A DNA stretch of 64,000 nt from Candidatus Nanopelagicales bacterium. Its GTDB lineage: Bacteria > Actinomycetota > Actinomycetes > S36-B12 > GCA-2699445. Of this stretch, positions 36,267-44,431 are shown one piece after another. The notes under the pieces are model-generated. The model did no database searches, was not told the DNA's origin, and worked only from the letters and a program-made list of their open reading frames with translations. The first letter of the stretch is position 1, and every line of letters begins with the position of its first letter. Location: NCBI GenBank assembly GCA_037045355.1, contig JBAOHO010000012.1:186001-250000 (forward strand), written 5' to 3'. A program made the position numbers and the translations under genes.

Positions 36267-38093
36267 GTGGATCGAGTACTCGACACGCCGCAGTTTCAGC
36301 AGACGCTGGAGGAACTGTCGGCGGAGTCCGGGCGCAGTGTGGCCGACCTGCGGCAGGAGGCGGCGGCCGATCTCAAGGAGATGGCCACCAAACCCGGCAA
36401 GTTGACGGTGGCCGGCTGGGACCGGTTCTGTCGTTGGCTGGCGCGGGCCTACAAACTGGACTACCGCGACTCCGAGGTCGAACGGTTGAAGAAGCTCAAC
36501 CGGGAGTCGGCCCTGATCTTCCTGCCGAATCACCGCTCGTATCTGGATCCGCTGGTGCTGCGGTCCGCGCTCGAGCAGCATGGATTTCCACCGAACAACG
36601 TGCTCGGTGGCGCGAATCTTGCTCTGTGGCCGCTATCGCTCATCGGCCAACGCAACGGCATCGTCTTCATCCGCCGCGAGTTCCGAGACGATCACCTGTA
36701 CCGCGCTGTACTGAAGCAGTACCTGGCGCACCTGATCGAGCACCGGCGCAATCTGGAGTGGTACATCGAAGGGGGTCGTACCCGGACGGGCAAGTTGCGG
36801 CCTCCCCGATACGGGATCCTCAGTTACGTCGTCGATGCCTTCGCGGAGTACCCCGCACACGACGTGCACATCGTCCCGACATCGATCATCTACGACCAAC
36901 AGCACGAAGTGGGCGCCATCTCAGCCGAGGAGATGGGCGGAGCGAAGGCGCCCGAGAGTATCGGCTGGTTGTACGACTTCGCCAAGTCCCAGTCGCGGCG
37001 GCTCGGGCGCGCGCATCTGAGGTTCGGGGAGCCTCTGTCCCTGCGCAACGCGCTGGAATTGACGGTCGACGACGAAGGCCGGCAGCGCCCTCGGTTGGCG
37101 GTGCCGAAAATCGCCTTCGAGGTCGCCGACCGGATCAACGAGGTTACCCCGGTCACCCCGAGCGCGTTGGTCACGTTCGCGCTGCTCGACAACGGGGACC
37201 GGGCCATCACGGTCGCTGAAGGCCGCAACATCGTGGCGCCGCTGCTGGAGTACATCAGGCGCCGGGACCTGCCGGTCACCCAGCGGTTCGACCTGACCGA
37301 CCACGGTCCCCTGCGGGATGCCCTCGACACGCTCGTGCGGGAGTCCGTGGTCTCGAAGTACAGCAACGGCAGCGAATCCGTCTACTGGGTGGAGTTGCAG
37401 CACCAACACGAGGCGGCGTTCTACCGGAACACGGTGATCCACCACTTCATCAACCGAGCGATCACGGAACTCGCCTTGATGCAGACTGCGGAAGAGGGAT
37501 TACAGGGAGCGGACACCATTCCCGAGGCGACGTGGCGCAATGCGAGGCGTCTGAAGGAGATCCTCAAGTTCGAGTTCTTCTTCCCACGGACGCGCAAGTT
37601 CGCCGAGCAGATCGCGGAGGAGTCGTCGATCGTCCACCCGGGCTGGGAGTCGGACACGTGGACGAATGCCGGGATTCTCGAACAGTTGCGCGACCTTAAA
37701 CTGCATCTGGCGCATCGCGTCGTCGGGCCGTTCCTCGAGGCGTACAGCGTCTTGGCCGACGAGCTCGAGGCCTTCCCCGCCGATGCCCTGATCGACGAAG
37801 GAGACCTGGTCAACCGGTGCCTGGGACTGGCGCAGCAGCGCTGGCTGCAGAAGACCTTGCACACGCCGGAGTCGATCTCGCGGGACTACTTCAAGAACGC
37901 GTTCCAGTTGGCCAAGAATCAGGGCCTGATCGAACCGGACGAGAAGGGCGTGGTGGAGCGGCGGCGCGCGTTCGCCACCGAACTTCGCAATGCCGTCAGA
38001 CGCGTCGATGACATCCGCAGGCTCGCGCTGGCATCCGGCCAGCCGGTGATGATCGAGCGGGCTGTCCCGGTGGCAGGAGGTTCTCGTGGCTGA
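36267..38093 (+). CDS. plsB: Glycerol-3-phosphate 1-O-acyltransferase PlsB
   Basis: Membrane-associated enzyme that acylates sn-glycerol-3-phosphate, the first step of phospholipid synthesis. 608 residues; GTG 36267 with GGGAGG seven bases before. Acyltransferase motifs: block I FLPNHRSYLDPLVLRSAL (His-X4-Asp), block II GIVFIRREFRDD, block III WYIEGGRTRTGKLRPPRYG and block IV VPTSIIYDQ. A large C-terminal helical part (FEFFFPRTRKFAEQI) is usual for PlsB. Shorter than E. coli PlsB (about 800) but normal for actinobacterial PlsB2-like proteins. Its end overlaps the HAD-PlsC gene by eight bases, so the two acyl steps are co-translated. Confidence 0.93.
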   Translation: MDRVLDTPQFQQTLEELSAESGRSVADLRQEAAADLKEMATKPGKLTVAGWDRFCRWLARAYKLDYRDSEVERLKKLNRESALIFLPNHRSYLDPLVLRSALEQHGFPPNNVLGGANLALWPLSLIGQRNGIVFIRREFRDDHLYRAVLKQYLAHLIEHRRNLEWYIEGGRTRTGKLRPPRYGILSYVVDAFAEYPAHDVHIVPTSIIYDQQHEVGAISAEEMGGAKAPESIGWLYDFAKSQSRRLGRAHLRFGEPLSLRNALELTVDDEGRQRPRLAVPKIAFEVADRINEVTPVTPSALVTFALLDNGDRAITVAEGRNIVAPLLEYIRRRDLPVTQRFDLTDHGPLRDALDTLVRESVVSKYSNGSESVYWVELQHQHEAAFYRNTVIHHFINRAITELALMQTAEEGLQGADTIPEATWRNARRLKEILKFEFFFPRTRKFAEQIAEESSIVHPGWESDTWTNAGILEQLRDLKLHLAHRVVGPFLEAYSVLADELEAFPADALIDEGDLVNRCLGLAQQRWLQKTLHTPESISRDYFKNAFQLAKNQGLIEPDEKGVVERRRAFATELRNAVRRVDDIRRLALASGQPVMIERAVPVAGGSRG

Positions 38094-39549
38094 CATCGAA
38101 TGGTTGCTCGAGCAGATCGAGACGTCTCCCGAGGGACCGCAGGTCGCGGCATTCTTCGACTTCGACGGCACCCTCATCGACGGTTACTCGGCGGCCGCGT
38201 TCTTCCGGCAAAGGCTGCGCAAGGGTGACATCGGACTGCGTGAGTTGCTCTCCACCCTCACGGAGACGATGAACGTCGAAAGGCGGGGGCACGATGTGTC
38301 CGAGTTGATGCGGATCGGGGTTCAGGCTCAGGCCGGCCGACCCATCGAGGAGTTGGACCGCTGGGCGCATCGGGTCTTCGCCAAGAGCATCGCGGGGATG
38401 TTGTACGAGCAGTCGAGACTGCTCATCGACGCGCACAAACGCCAGGGCCACACGGTCGTGATCGCCTCATCGGCGACACTGCCCCAGATCAAGCCCACCG
38501 CGGACGACCTGGGGGTCGATCACATCGTGTGCACCGAGATGGAGGTGGACGACGAGGGATTCCTCACCGGGGAGTTGGCCAGTGACATCCGGTGGGGTGA
38601 GGGCAAGGCGAAGGGCGTGCAGGAGTTCGCCGCCTTGCATCGGATCGACCTCGAACAGTCCTTCGCCTACGGCAATGGAGCCGAGGACGTGGCATTCCTG
38701 GAGTCGGTCGGTCGCCCGTGCGCGTTGAATCCGGACGAGGAGCTGGCGGAGCAGGCGCGCCGCCGGGGCTGGCCCTCTGCCCGGCTGAAGAACGCTGCGA
38801 GTACGTCTCCGCTGGATGTCGTGCGCAGCGCTGCCGCCATCGGCGTCTTCGCCGGCTCGATCGGTGCGGCTGCGGGGCTCGCGGTGCTGAATGGGTCCCG
38901 GAGGCTGGGGGCCAATGTGGCGGCCAGCGCTGGGTCCGACCTGGGTTTGGCGGCGGCGGGGGTTCGACTCGACATCGTCGGCGAGGAGAACGCCTGGGCG
39001 GAGCGGCCCGCGGTGTTCCTGTTCAACCACCAAAGCCAACTCGACGTGTTCGTACTCGGGGCGGTGCTGCGCAAGGACTTCACGGGAGTCGCCAAGAAGG
39101 AACTCGAGTACAACCCGATGTTCGGGCCCATCGGCTACCTGGCGGATGTCGCTTACATCGATCGCAGCAACAACGCTCGCGCCCGCGAGGAGTTGCAGCC
39201 GGTGGTGGATGCACTCAAGGCCGGCCGTTCCATCGCGATCGCCCCCGAGGGAACGCGATCACCGACGGCCCGACTGCTGCCGTTCAAGAAGGGTCCCTTC
39301 CACATGGCCATGCAGGCAGGGGTCCCGGTCGTGCCGATCGTGATGCGCAACTGCGGCGAGATCATGGCGGCCCACTCCTATGTCATCCACCCGGGCGTCG
39401 TGGATGTCGCGGTGCTGCCCCCGGTGTCCACGAAAGGGTGGACCAAGGCGAACATGGAACGCAAGATCGCCGAAGTGCGCCAGATGTACTTGGACACCCT
39501 CGCCGATTGGCCGGAGTCCGATGAGGACGTGGCCCGGATCGTGACCTGA
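38086..39549 (+). CDS. plsC: HAD-IB phosphatase fused to 1-acylglycerol-3-phosphate acyltransferase (PlsC)
   Basis: Two-domain protein of 487 residues like the mycobacterial HAD-PlsC fusion. GTG 38086, GGAGG six bases before, inside the plsB end. Residues 20-230: HAD-IB phosphatase with nucleophile motif AAFFDFDGTLIDGYS, VVIASSATLPQIK and the acidic YGNGAEDVAFLESVG. Then a hydrophobic stretch of about 30 residues (AAAIGVFAGSIGAAAGLAVL), then PlsC: FLFNHQSQLDVFVL (His-X4-Asp), VAYIDRSNNARARE and IAPEGTRSPTARLLPFKKG. It acylates lysophosphatidate to phosphatidate; the HAD domain could dephosphorylate a lipid intermediate, which is inferred. Confidence 0.93.
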   Translation: MADIEWLLEQIETSPEGPQVAAFFDFDGTLIDGYSAAAFFRQRLRKGDIGLRELLSTLTETMNVERRGHDVSELMRIGVQAQAGRPIEELDRWAHRVFAKSIAGMLYEQSRLLIDAHKRQGHTVVIASSATLPQIKPTADDLGVDHIVCTEMEVDDEGFLTGELASDIRWGEGKAKGVQEFAALHRIDLEQSFAYGNGAEDVAFLESVGRPCALNPDEELAEQARRRGWPSARLKNAASTSPLDVVRSAAAIGVFAGSIGAAAGLAVLNGSRRLGANVAASAGSDLGLAAAGVRLDIVGEENAWAERPAVFLFNHQSQLDVFVLGAVLRKDFTGVAKKELEYNPMFGPIGYLADVAYIDRSNNARAREELQPVVDALKAGRSIAIAPEGTRSPTARLLPFKKGPFHMAMQAGVPVVPIVMRNCGEIMAAHSYVIHPGVVDVAVLPPVSTKGWTKANMERKIAEVRQMYLDTLADWPESDEDVARIVT

Positions 39550-39590
39550 AGTCCGGCGTGGGGCGTTGCGTCAGGCCAGAGGGTCGGGTG

Positions 39591-40349
39591 TCAGGGACGC
39601 GGCGGGGCCCATTCGTAGGGGTCGAACCGTGGCTGGGCGGCGGCGATCGCCTCTTCGTAGGTAAAGCGGCCGGAGTACAGGGGCTCATCGATCACCGCGG
39701 CCTCGAGCCTGGGCGCCAGATCCTCGAGATCGTGCAGGTCGGACAGTTTGTCGATCCCGCCCTGCGCCCACACGGGGTGTTTCACCGACTCGCACACCCC
39801 TGCCAGGACATGCTTGCCGTTGTGGTGCCAGTGACCCCTCTTGGTCGCCTCGATCACCAGGTACCTCGGACATCCGTGTGAGTCGAGGTCAAGGACGGTG
39901 TCCCACAGGTCGGCCACCGGCTGCCCGGTGGGATCGGCGATGTCGCTGCCGTGCACGTTGAGTCCGGCGACCACGTGTTGCCCGTGGTCGGCGAACACGC
40001 CATAGAGCCATTCCCGATCCGCCGAGGCGACGTCGATGATCACTTTGGCGGCACCCGTGGAGAGCGCCTGGTCGAGTGTCGCCTGGTCGTGGATGCCGCC
40101 TCCGACCACGAAGTGCGCGTTGTGCCCGTGGTGGATCGCGTCTTTGATGATGGCGCCGTTCGATCCCGTCGCGGCGTGCGCATCACCGTCGATCAGGCAG
40201 ATGACGTGCGCCCCCTGTTTGCGCCAGCCGTTGACGGCGTCGAGGACACTGCCCTGCGCGGTCTCCAGGCCGGGCCCTGGGGTGGGCGGGAGCGGACATG
40301 ATCCGCCGGTGACGGTGATGGCGGGGATGGGCATCAGGGTTCGGGCCAT
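39591..40349 (-). CDS. HisA-like TIM-barrel protein lacking the catalytic aspartates
   Basis: 252-residue (beta/alpha)8 barrel clearly similar to phosphoribosyl isomerase HisA/PriA: MPIPAITVTGG, HFVVGGGIHDQATLDQALS, VVAGLNVHG, VWAQGGIDKLSDL, DEPLYSGRFTYEEAIAAAQ. The two phosphate-binding loops (GGGI, QGGI) are kept, but catalytic positions are not: the first Asp (PAID in HisA) is Thr12, the second (ALDV) is Asn131, and the Asp of TDISRDGT is replaced in IEATKRGHW by Glu167. ATG 40349; monocistronic, no his genes adjacent. Probably a paralog with another ligand or reaction, or without catalysis; the true hisA would be elsewhere. Function not known. Confidence 0.82.
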   Translation of the reverse strand: MARTLMPIPAITVTGGSCPLPPTPGPGLETAQGSVLDAVNGWRKQGAHVICLIDGDAHAATGSNGAIIKDAIHHGHNAHFVVGGGIHDQATLDQALSTGAAKVIIDVASADREWLYGVFADHGQHVVAGLNVHGSDIADPTGQPVADLWDTVLDLDSHGCPRYLVIEATKRGHWHHNGKHVLAGVCESVKHPVWAQGGIDKLSDLHDLEDLAPRLEAAVIDEPLYSGRFTYEEAIAAAQPRFDPYEWAPPRP

Positions 40350-40430
40350 TCCGCCACGCTACCGGGAAGGTGGGGCTCGGTGCCGACGACCCCGGCGCTT
40401 GTGCCCGCGGGAACTACTCGGGGCTTGACC

Positions 40431-40470
40431 GGGCTTGACCGGGCTTGACCGCGCTTGACGGGGCTTGCGG
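40431..40470. repeat. 10-bp tandem repeat in the HisA-like/SulP spacer
   Basis: GGGCTTGACC occurs three times exactly (40431-40440, 40441 and preceding blocks run together) followed by two diverged copies, CGCTTGACG and GGGCTTGCGG, between the start of the HisA-like gene and the stop of the SulP gene. No hairpin or gene is visible. Confidence 0.78.
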
Positions 40471-40487
40471 CGGTTAGGCGGGGATCG

Positions 40488-42173
40488 TCAGGTGCGGTGG
40501 TGTGCCTCGCGGTACGCCGCCACGAGGGTGGGCAAAGTTGCGTAGATGTGGGCGTCGCCGATTCCTTCGTAGAGTCCCGCGAGCTCGAGTTGGTCCAGGA
40601 GTTCCCTCTTGGCCCGGACGAGGCACACGGTCAGCCCCTGCTGTTGGAGATCGGTGACGAGCGACCCCAGTACCGCCGTGGCCGTGGAGTCGATGTCGAT
40701 GATGGCTTCGCAGTTCAGGGCGAACCACTCGAGTTCTGGTTCCCGTTCGGCGACGACGCGTAGCGCTTCGTGCTTGAAGTCCTGGGCATTGGCGAAGAAC
40801 AGGGGGGAGTCGTACCGGAAGATCAACAGCCCGGGTTCCTCGGCGGAGTCGGGGAAGTCCTCGATGTCGTGCATTCCGGGAATCCCGCGCACGAAGCCCA
40901 GCACGGCCGAGTGCGGGCGGGCGACCCGGGCCAGCATCGCCAGAACTGACAGGCCGACGGCGACCAGCACGCCGTAGAGGATGCCGACCACCAAGACGGC
41001 CACCGCTGTGATGAGCGCGAGAGCGAACTCCACCTTGCTGTAGCGCCACAGCCAACGGAACTCCTTGAGGTCGATCAGCCGCAGGGCCGCGTAGATGATG
41101 AGCGCTGCCAAGCCCGCCTTGGGCAGAAAGGAGAGTACAGGCGCGGCCACGAGCAGAACGATGACGACCCCCGCCGCCGCGACCAGTGAATAGCCCTGCG
41201 ACCGCGCTCCGGAGGTCTGCGCCAAAGCCGTCCGACTGCCGCTGCTGGACACGGCCATCCCCTGCAGGAGTCCGGCCCCGAGGTTGCTGAAGGACATCGC
41301 CCGCAACTCCGCCTGGGGATCGATGGTGTCGTGGTGCTGCCGGAACGCTCGCCCCGTCAGAACCGTGTCGGTGAAACCGACCAGGGTCACGCCGGCGGCT
41401 CCGAGGATCAGCAACTGAAGGTCGGCCGTATCCACTTGCGGGAGCATCGGCACGGGGAATCCCTGGGGAACAGTGCCGACGAGTGGGATTCCCAGCCCCG
41501 CGAGATTCATCGCCGCAGCCAACAAACCACCCAAGGCGACGGCGATCAGGGGTCCTGGTATGCGTTCGTCGATTCGCGGCAGCACGTACAGCAAGACCAG
41601 GACCATGGCGGACAGGACCAGCACCGACACGCTGGCAGTCGGCAGTGCCGCCACGGCCTGCGCCAGATGCAGATGGAGTTCGTCGGCGGTGGTGGAGATC
41701 CCCAGGAAGTTGTCGATCTGCCCCTCGATCATGAGCACACCGATCCCGGCCATGTACCCGACCATGACCGGTCGGGACAGGAGGTCCGAGATGAACGAGA
41801 CCCGGACGAGCCCGACGAGCAGGCCGATCACACCGACGGCGATCGCGAGCGCCGCAGCCAGGCCGGCATAGGCATCGGGATCCCCGGCGGCCATGGGGGC
41901 GATCGTTGCGGCTGTCATGAGTGCGACGCTGGACTCGGGGCCCATGCTCAGGACCCGCGACGATCCCAGGAACGCGTAGAACACCAGCGCGGGCACGGCG
42001 GCCCACAGCCCGACGATGGCCGGGAGGCCGGCCACCGTCGCATAGGCCATTACTTGGGGGACCAGGTAGGCGGTGATGGTCAGCCCGGCGATGACGTTGC
42101 CGCGCTCCCATGGGCGTAGCTCACGGTTCCAGCCCGGCAGTACCCGCTGCACGAACGTGGAGTCGTCGCTCAC
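40488..42173 (-). CDS. SulP-family anion transporter with C-terminal STAS domain
   Basis: Inner-membrane transporter (sulfate, bicarbonate or dicarboxylate), 561 residues. GTG 42173 was chosen because it precedes the family N-terminus LPGWNRELRPWERGNVIAGL; upstream codons are only DNA repeats. About 12 helices with ITAYLVPQVMAYATVAGLPA and FLGSSRVLSMGPESSVALMT (SulP signature), SFSNLGAGLLQGMAVSSSGS, then a STAS domain from about 430 (GLLIFRYDSPLFFANAQDF, ALNCEAIIDIDSTATAVLG with the phospho-type Asp-Ser-Thr). The substrate is not decided by sequence. Monocistronic. Confidence 0.9.
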   Translation of the reverse strand: MSDDSTFVQRVLPGWNRELRPWERGNVIAGLTITAYLVPQVMAYATVAGLPAIVGLWAAVPALVFYAFLGSSRVLSMGPESSVALMTAATIAPMAAGDPDAYAGLAAALAIAVGVIGLLVGLVRVSFISDLLSRPVMVGYMAGIGVLMIEGQIDNFLGISTTADELHLHLAQAVAALPTASVSVLVLSAMVLVLLYVLPRIDERIPGPLIAVALGGLLAAAMNLAGLGIPLVGTVPQGFPVPMLPQVDTADLQLLILGAAGVTLVGFTDTVLTGRAFRQHHDTIDPQAELRAMSFSNLGAGLLQGMAVSSSGSRTALAQTSGARSQGYSLVAAAGVVIVLLVAAPVLSFLPKAGLAALIIYAALRLIDLKEFRWLWRYSKVEFALALITAVAVLVVGILYGVLVAVGLSVLAMLARVARPHSAVLGFVRGIPGMHDIEDFPDSAEEPGLLIFRYDSPLFFANAQDFKHEALRVVAEREPELEWFALNCEAIIDIDSTATAVLGSLVTDLQQQGLTVCLVRAKRELLDQLELAGLYEGIGDAHIYATLPTLVAAYREAHHRT

Positions 42174-42238
42174 GATCTCCAGCGTGGCACAGCGACGCCG
42201 CCCGCCGACGGCCCTTCCCGCGATGCAATCGCACCCCT

Positions 42239-42301
42239 GACATCCGGGTGTCGCCTTACGACATCCTGGTGTCGCCCTACGACATCCGCGTGTCGCGCGA
42301 C
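42239..42301. repeat. Three 21-bp tandem repeats upstream of the SulP gene
   Basis: Diverged units 42239-42259, 42260-42280 and 42281-42301 share GACATCC, GTGTCGC and CTAC/CGAC blocks. They sit in the divergent spacer between the SulP gene and the small PLDc_N-like gene, where promoters are expected. Each unit contains GACATCCNNGTGTC, an imperfect palindrome (GACA...TGTC), so they could bind a protein; this is inference. Confidence 0.82.
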
Positions 42302-42329
42302 CCATCACGGCTGCGACTAGCGTGAGGGT

Positions 42330-42548
42330 ATGGCCAAGGCGAACTGGGACGACATGTCCGGCAGACAGCGGACTCTGATCGTGGTCGGTACTGCGGTCGA
42401 GGTGGTGGTGACCACGGTGGCGGTGGTCGATCTGGTGCGGCGACCCCGGGAGCGCGTCCGCGGTCCCAAGCTGCTGTGGGCGGCCGGCTTGTTCGTCCAG
42501 CCGGTCGGGCCGGTGCTGTATCTCACTGTCGGGCGACGGCGCGGGTAG
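42330..42548 (+). CDS. Small membrane protein, PLDc N-terminal-like
   Basis: 72 residues with two hydrophobic stretches: TLIVVGTAVEVVVTTVAVVDL and LLWAAGLFVQPVGPVLYLTVG. The second carries the Trp-X-X-X-X-Phe...Gly-Pro-X-X-Tyr-Leu pattern of PLDNc (phospholipase D nuclease N-terminal) stand-alone proteins. ATG 42330. No catalytic domain follows; function unknown. Confidence 0.7.
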   Translation: MAKANWDDMSGRQRTLIVVGTAVEVVVTTVAVVDLVRRPRERVRGPKLLWAAGLFVQPVGPVLYLTVGRRRG

Positions 42549-42614
42549 GACCCACCAGCCGACCCTGGGGACAACTCCGGCACCGTCCGCAGACGCGTGT
42601 CTACTGTGCCGCGC

Positions 42615-43289
42615 ATGACTGCATTCACTGGATTCCCCGACGACACCTGGACCCTTCTTCCCCGCATCGGATCACACGACCGACGCTGGCTGGCCGAGCA
42701 TCGCGACACCTACCGGGAGTCGGTCCTCGAACCAGCCCGCGTTCTCGTCGCTGCGCTGGCCGACCCGTTGCGCGCCGCCGTATCTCCCGGGTTGCAGGCG
42801 GTGCCCAGCGTGAACGGTTCCATCGCCCCTGTCATCAACGATGCGCGTTTCGCCACGGCCACCGAGTGCAAGGATCACGTCCTGTTGCGGTTCTGGGAGG
42901 GCGACGACAAGTACTCGAGCAGCACCCTCAGCCTGCGTCTGTCCGCCAACGAGATCGAGTTCGCCGCGGGCCGCCGTTTCGATCCCAGCGCCATTCCGGA
43001 CTATCGGGCGGCTGTCGCCGGACCCGCAGGTGTCGCGTTGGCCGGGATCCTGGCGGAACTTCGGACAGCTCGGCCGGCACTACGCATCACCGAGCCAGAA
43101 CTGCGCCGAGTGCCCGCTGGGTATGACCCGGAACATCCGCAGGCCGATTTGTTGCGGCATCGCTCGCTGCGCGTGGGCTGGGTCGAGTCCCGGCCACGCT
43201 GCACGACCGGCCAACGATTCGTCCCGTGGATCACCCGCCGGGCGGCGTTGCTGGCAGATCTACACGGTTGGTTGCGTGACTGCTGCTGA
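42615..43289 (+). CDS. DUF2461-type protein
   Basis: 224 residues, ATG 42615. N-terminus FTGFPDDTWTLLPRIGSHDR and RWLAEHRDTYRESVLEPARVLV match the start of DUF2461 proteins (Phe-X-X-Asp...Leu, then Trp-X5-Arg-X2-Tyr). Later YSSSTLSLRLSANEIEFAAG and PELRRVPAGYDPEHPQADLLRHRSL fit the remainder of the family. Function of the family is unknown. Its last 30 bases overlap the end of the convergent VOC-SRPBCC gene. Confidence 0.75.
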   Translation: MTAFTGFPDDTWTLLPRIGSHDRRWLAEHRDTYRESVLEPARVLVAALADPLRAAVSPGLQAVPSVNGSIAPVINDARFATATECKDHVLLRFWEGDDKYSSSTLSLRLSANEIEFAAGRRFDPSAIPDYRAAVAGPAGVALAGILAELRTARPALRITEPELRRVPAGYDPEHPQADLLRHRSLRVGWVESRPRCTTGQRFVPWITRRAALLADLHGWLRDCC

Positions 43290-44210
43290 CGCGGAAGATC
43301 CGTCCACAGATCCCCAGCGGTCCACCATGCGCCGCAGCACGCGCCGCCAGGCATGCCGGAAGTAGTCGCTTACCTCGTCCCAGTCGCTACCCCTCCCGAT
43401 GCCCTGGTGCGTGATGTCGACCCTCGTTCCGCCGTCCGCCCTTTCTCCGTTTTCGACGCCGGTGAACTCGACCACGACCCAGGTGAGCGCCCGCCCCACG
43501 CTCAGGTGACCGGGAGTGTTCCAGCTGAACGACAGCATGCGGTCAGGGACGTAGCTGAGGATTTGGCAACCCGCGGAGCCCCGGTTGCCGTCGTCGTTCT
43601 CAGGTAGGAACAACAATTCGAAAGCGCCGCCGACCCGCAGGTCGATGTGCGCTTCGGGGACGGGCCACCAGGAACGCAGCCGGTCACCGTCCGTCCATGC
43701 CGCGAAGGCGGTGGCCGGGTCCGTCCCGATGGTGGTGGCGGCGGCCACCGCGCGGAAGTCGCGTCCTGTCGCGGTGATGCGCGGGGCATCGACCACCTGC
43801 AGATACTGGGCGGTCATCGGCGGAGTCATGACCTCGAGCATCACCCGGTTCTCCACCCACATCTCGATCACCTCGAACCCGCCCCGGTCGAGGATCTCCG
43901 CCTGCCATCCGGCAGCTGCGGCGATCTCCAAGACCTGCGACTCCGTGCGTTGCACGGATAGCGCGGCGTGGGTCGCCGTGTGCCGTTGCGCGAAGTAGTT
44001 GCGGGCGAACCGAGCCTGGGTGCCGGGGTCCGGTGACATCTCGGTGCCCTGGGGGTACACCTCGATCGCCGTCCCGAAGCCGTCGGGGGCCCACGCGATG
44101 AATCCGCCGGGCCACGGCCCGAAGTGACTGACCCGGCCGCCGATCAAGCCCGCGAGAATGGTGGCGACCGCACGCGGCTCATCGACTGCGAACGAAACGT
44201 GATGCAGCAT
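43260..44210 (-). CDS. Fusion of a VOC (glyoxalase-like) domain and a SRPBCC/AHSA1 domain
   Basis: 316 residues from ATG 44210 (MLHHVSFAVDEPRAVATILA). Residues 1-140 form a VOC/glyoxalase-like fold: HHVSFAVDEPRAVATI, GGFIAWAPDGFGTAIEVYP, THAALSVQRTESQVLEIAAA, NRVMLEVMTPP, with possible metal residues His3/His4 and Glu. Residues 160-300 are an AHSA1-type START/SRPBCC domain: FRAVAAATTIGTDPATAFAAWT, RSWWPVPEAHIDLRVGGAFE, ILSYVPDRMLSFSW, TRVDITHQGIG, FRHAWRRVLRRMV. Both halves are small-molecule binding folds, so a role in binding, sensing or converting a hydrophobic ligand is likely, but not determined. Each is usually a separate gene. Confidence 0.8.
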   Translation of the reverse strand: MLHHVSFAVDEPRAVATILAGLIGGRVSHFGPWPGGFIAWAPDGFGTAIEVYPQGTEMSPDPGTQARFARNYFAQRHTATHAALSVQRTESQVLEIAAAAGWQAEILDRGGFEVIEMWVENRVMLEVMTPPMTAQYLQVVDAPRITATGRDFRAVAAATTIGTDPATAFAAWTDGDRLRSWWPVPEAHIDLRVGGAFELLFLPENDDGNRGSAGCQILSYVPDRMLSFSWNTPGHLSVGRALTWVVVEFTGVENGERADGGTRVDITHQGIGRGSDWDEVSDYFRHAWRRVLRRMVDRWGSVDGSSASAAVTQPTV

Positions 44211-44431
44211 CCGTTCACTGTGCCACGAGTCACGCTGCCTCGAGCTGTGATCGGGCCGGGACACATCGAGTACTCGAGGTGTCGGTGCCCGGCGTCGGGG
44301 CACACCGAGGGTGAGGACGCGGGCGACGGTGGCCGACGAGCGGGACACGGTCGGCGGGCGGGAAACGACTCGACGAGCGGGGAACGGGTCGACGGGCGGG
44401 ACACGGTCGGCGCGGAGAGGAAAGGAGACCG

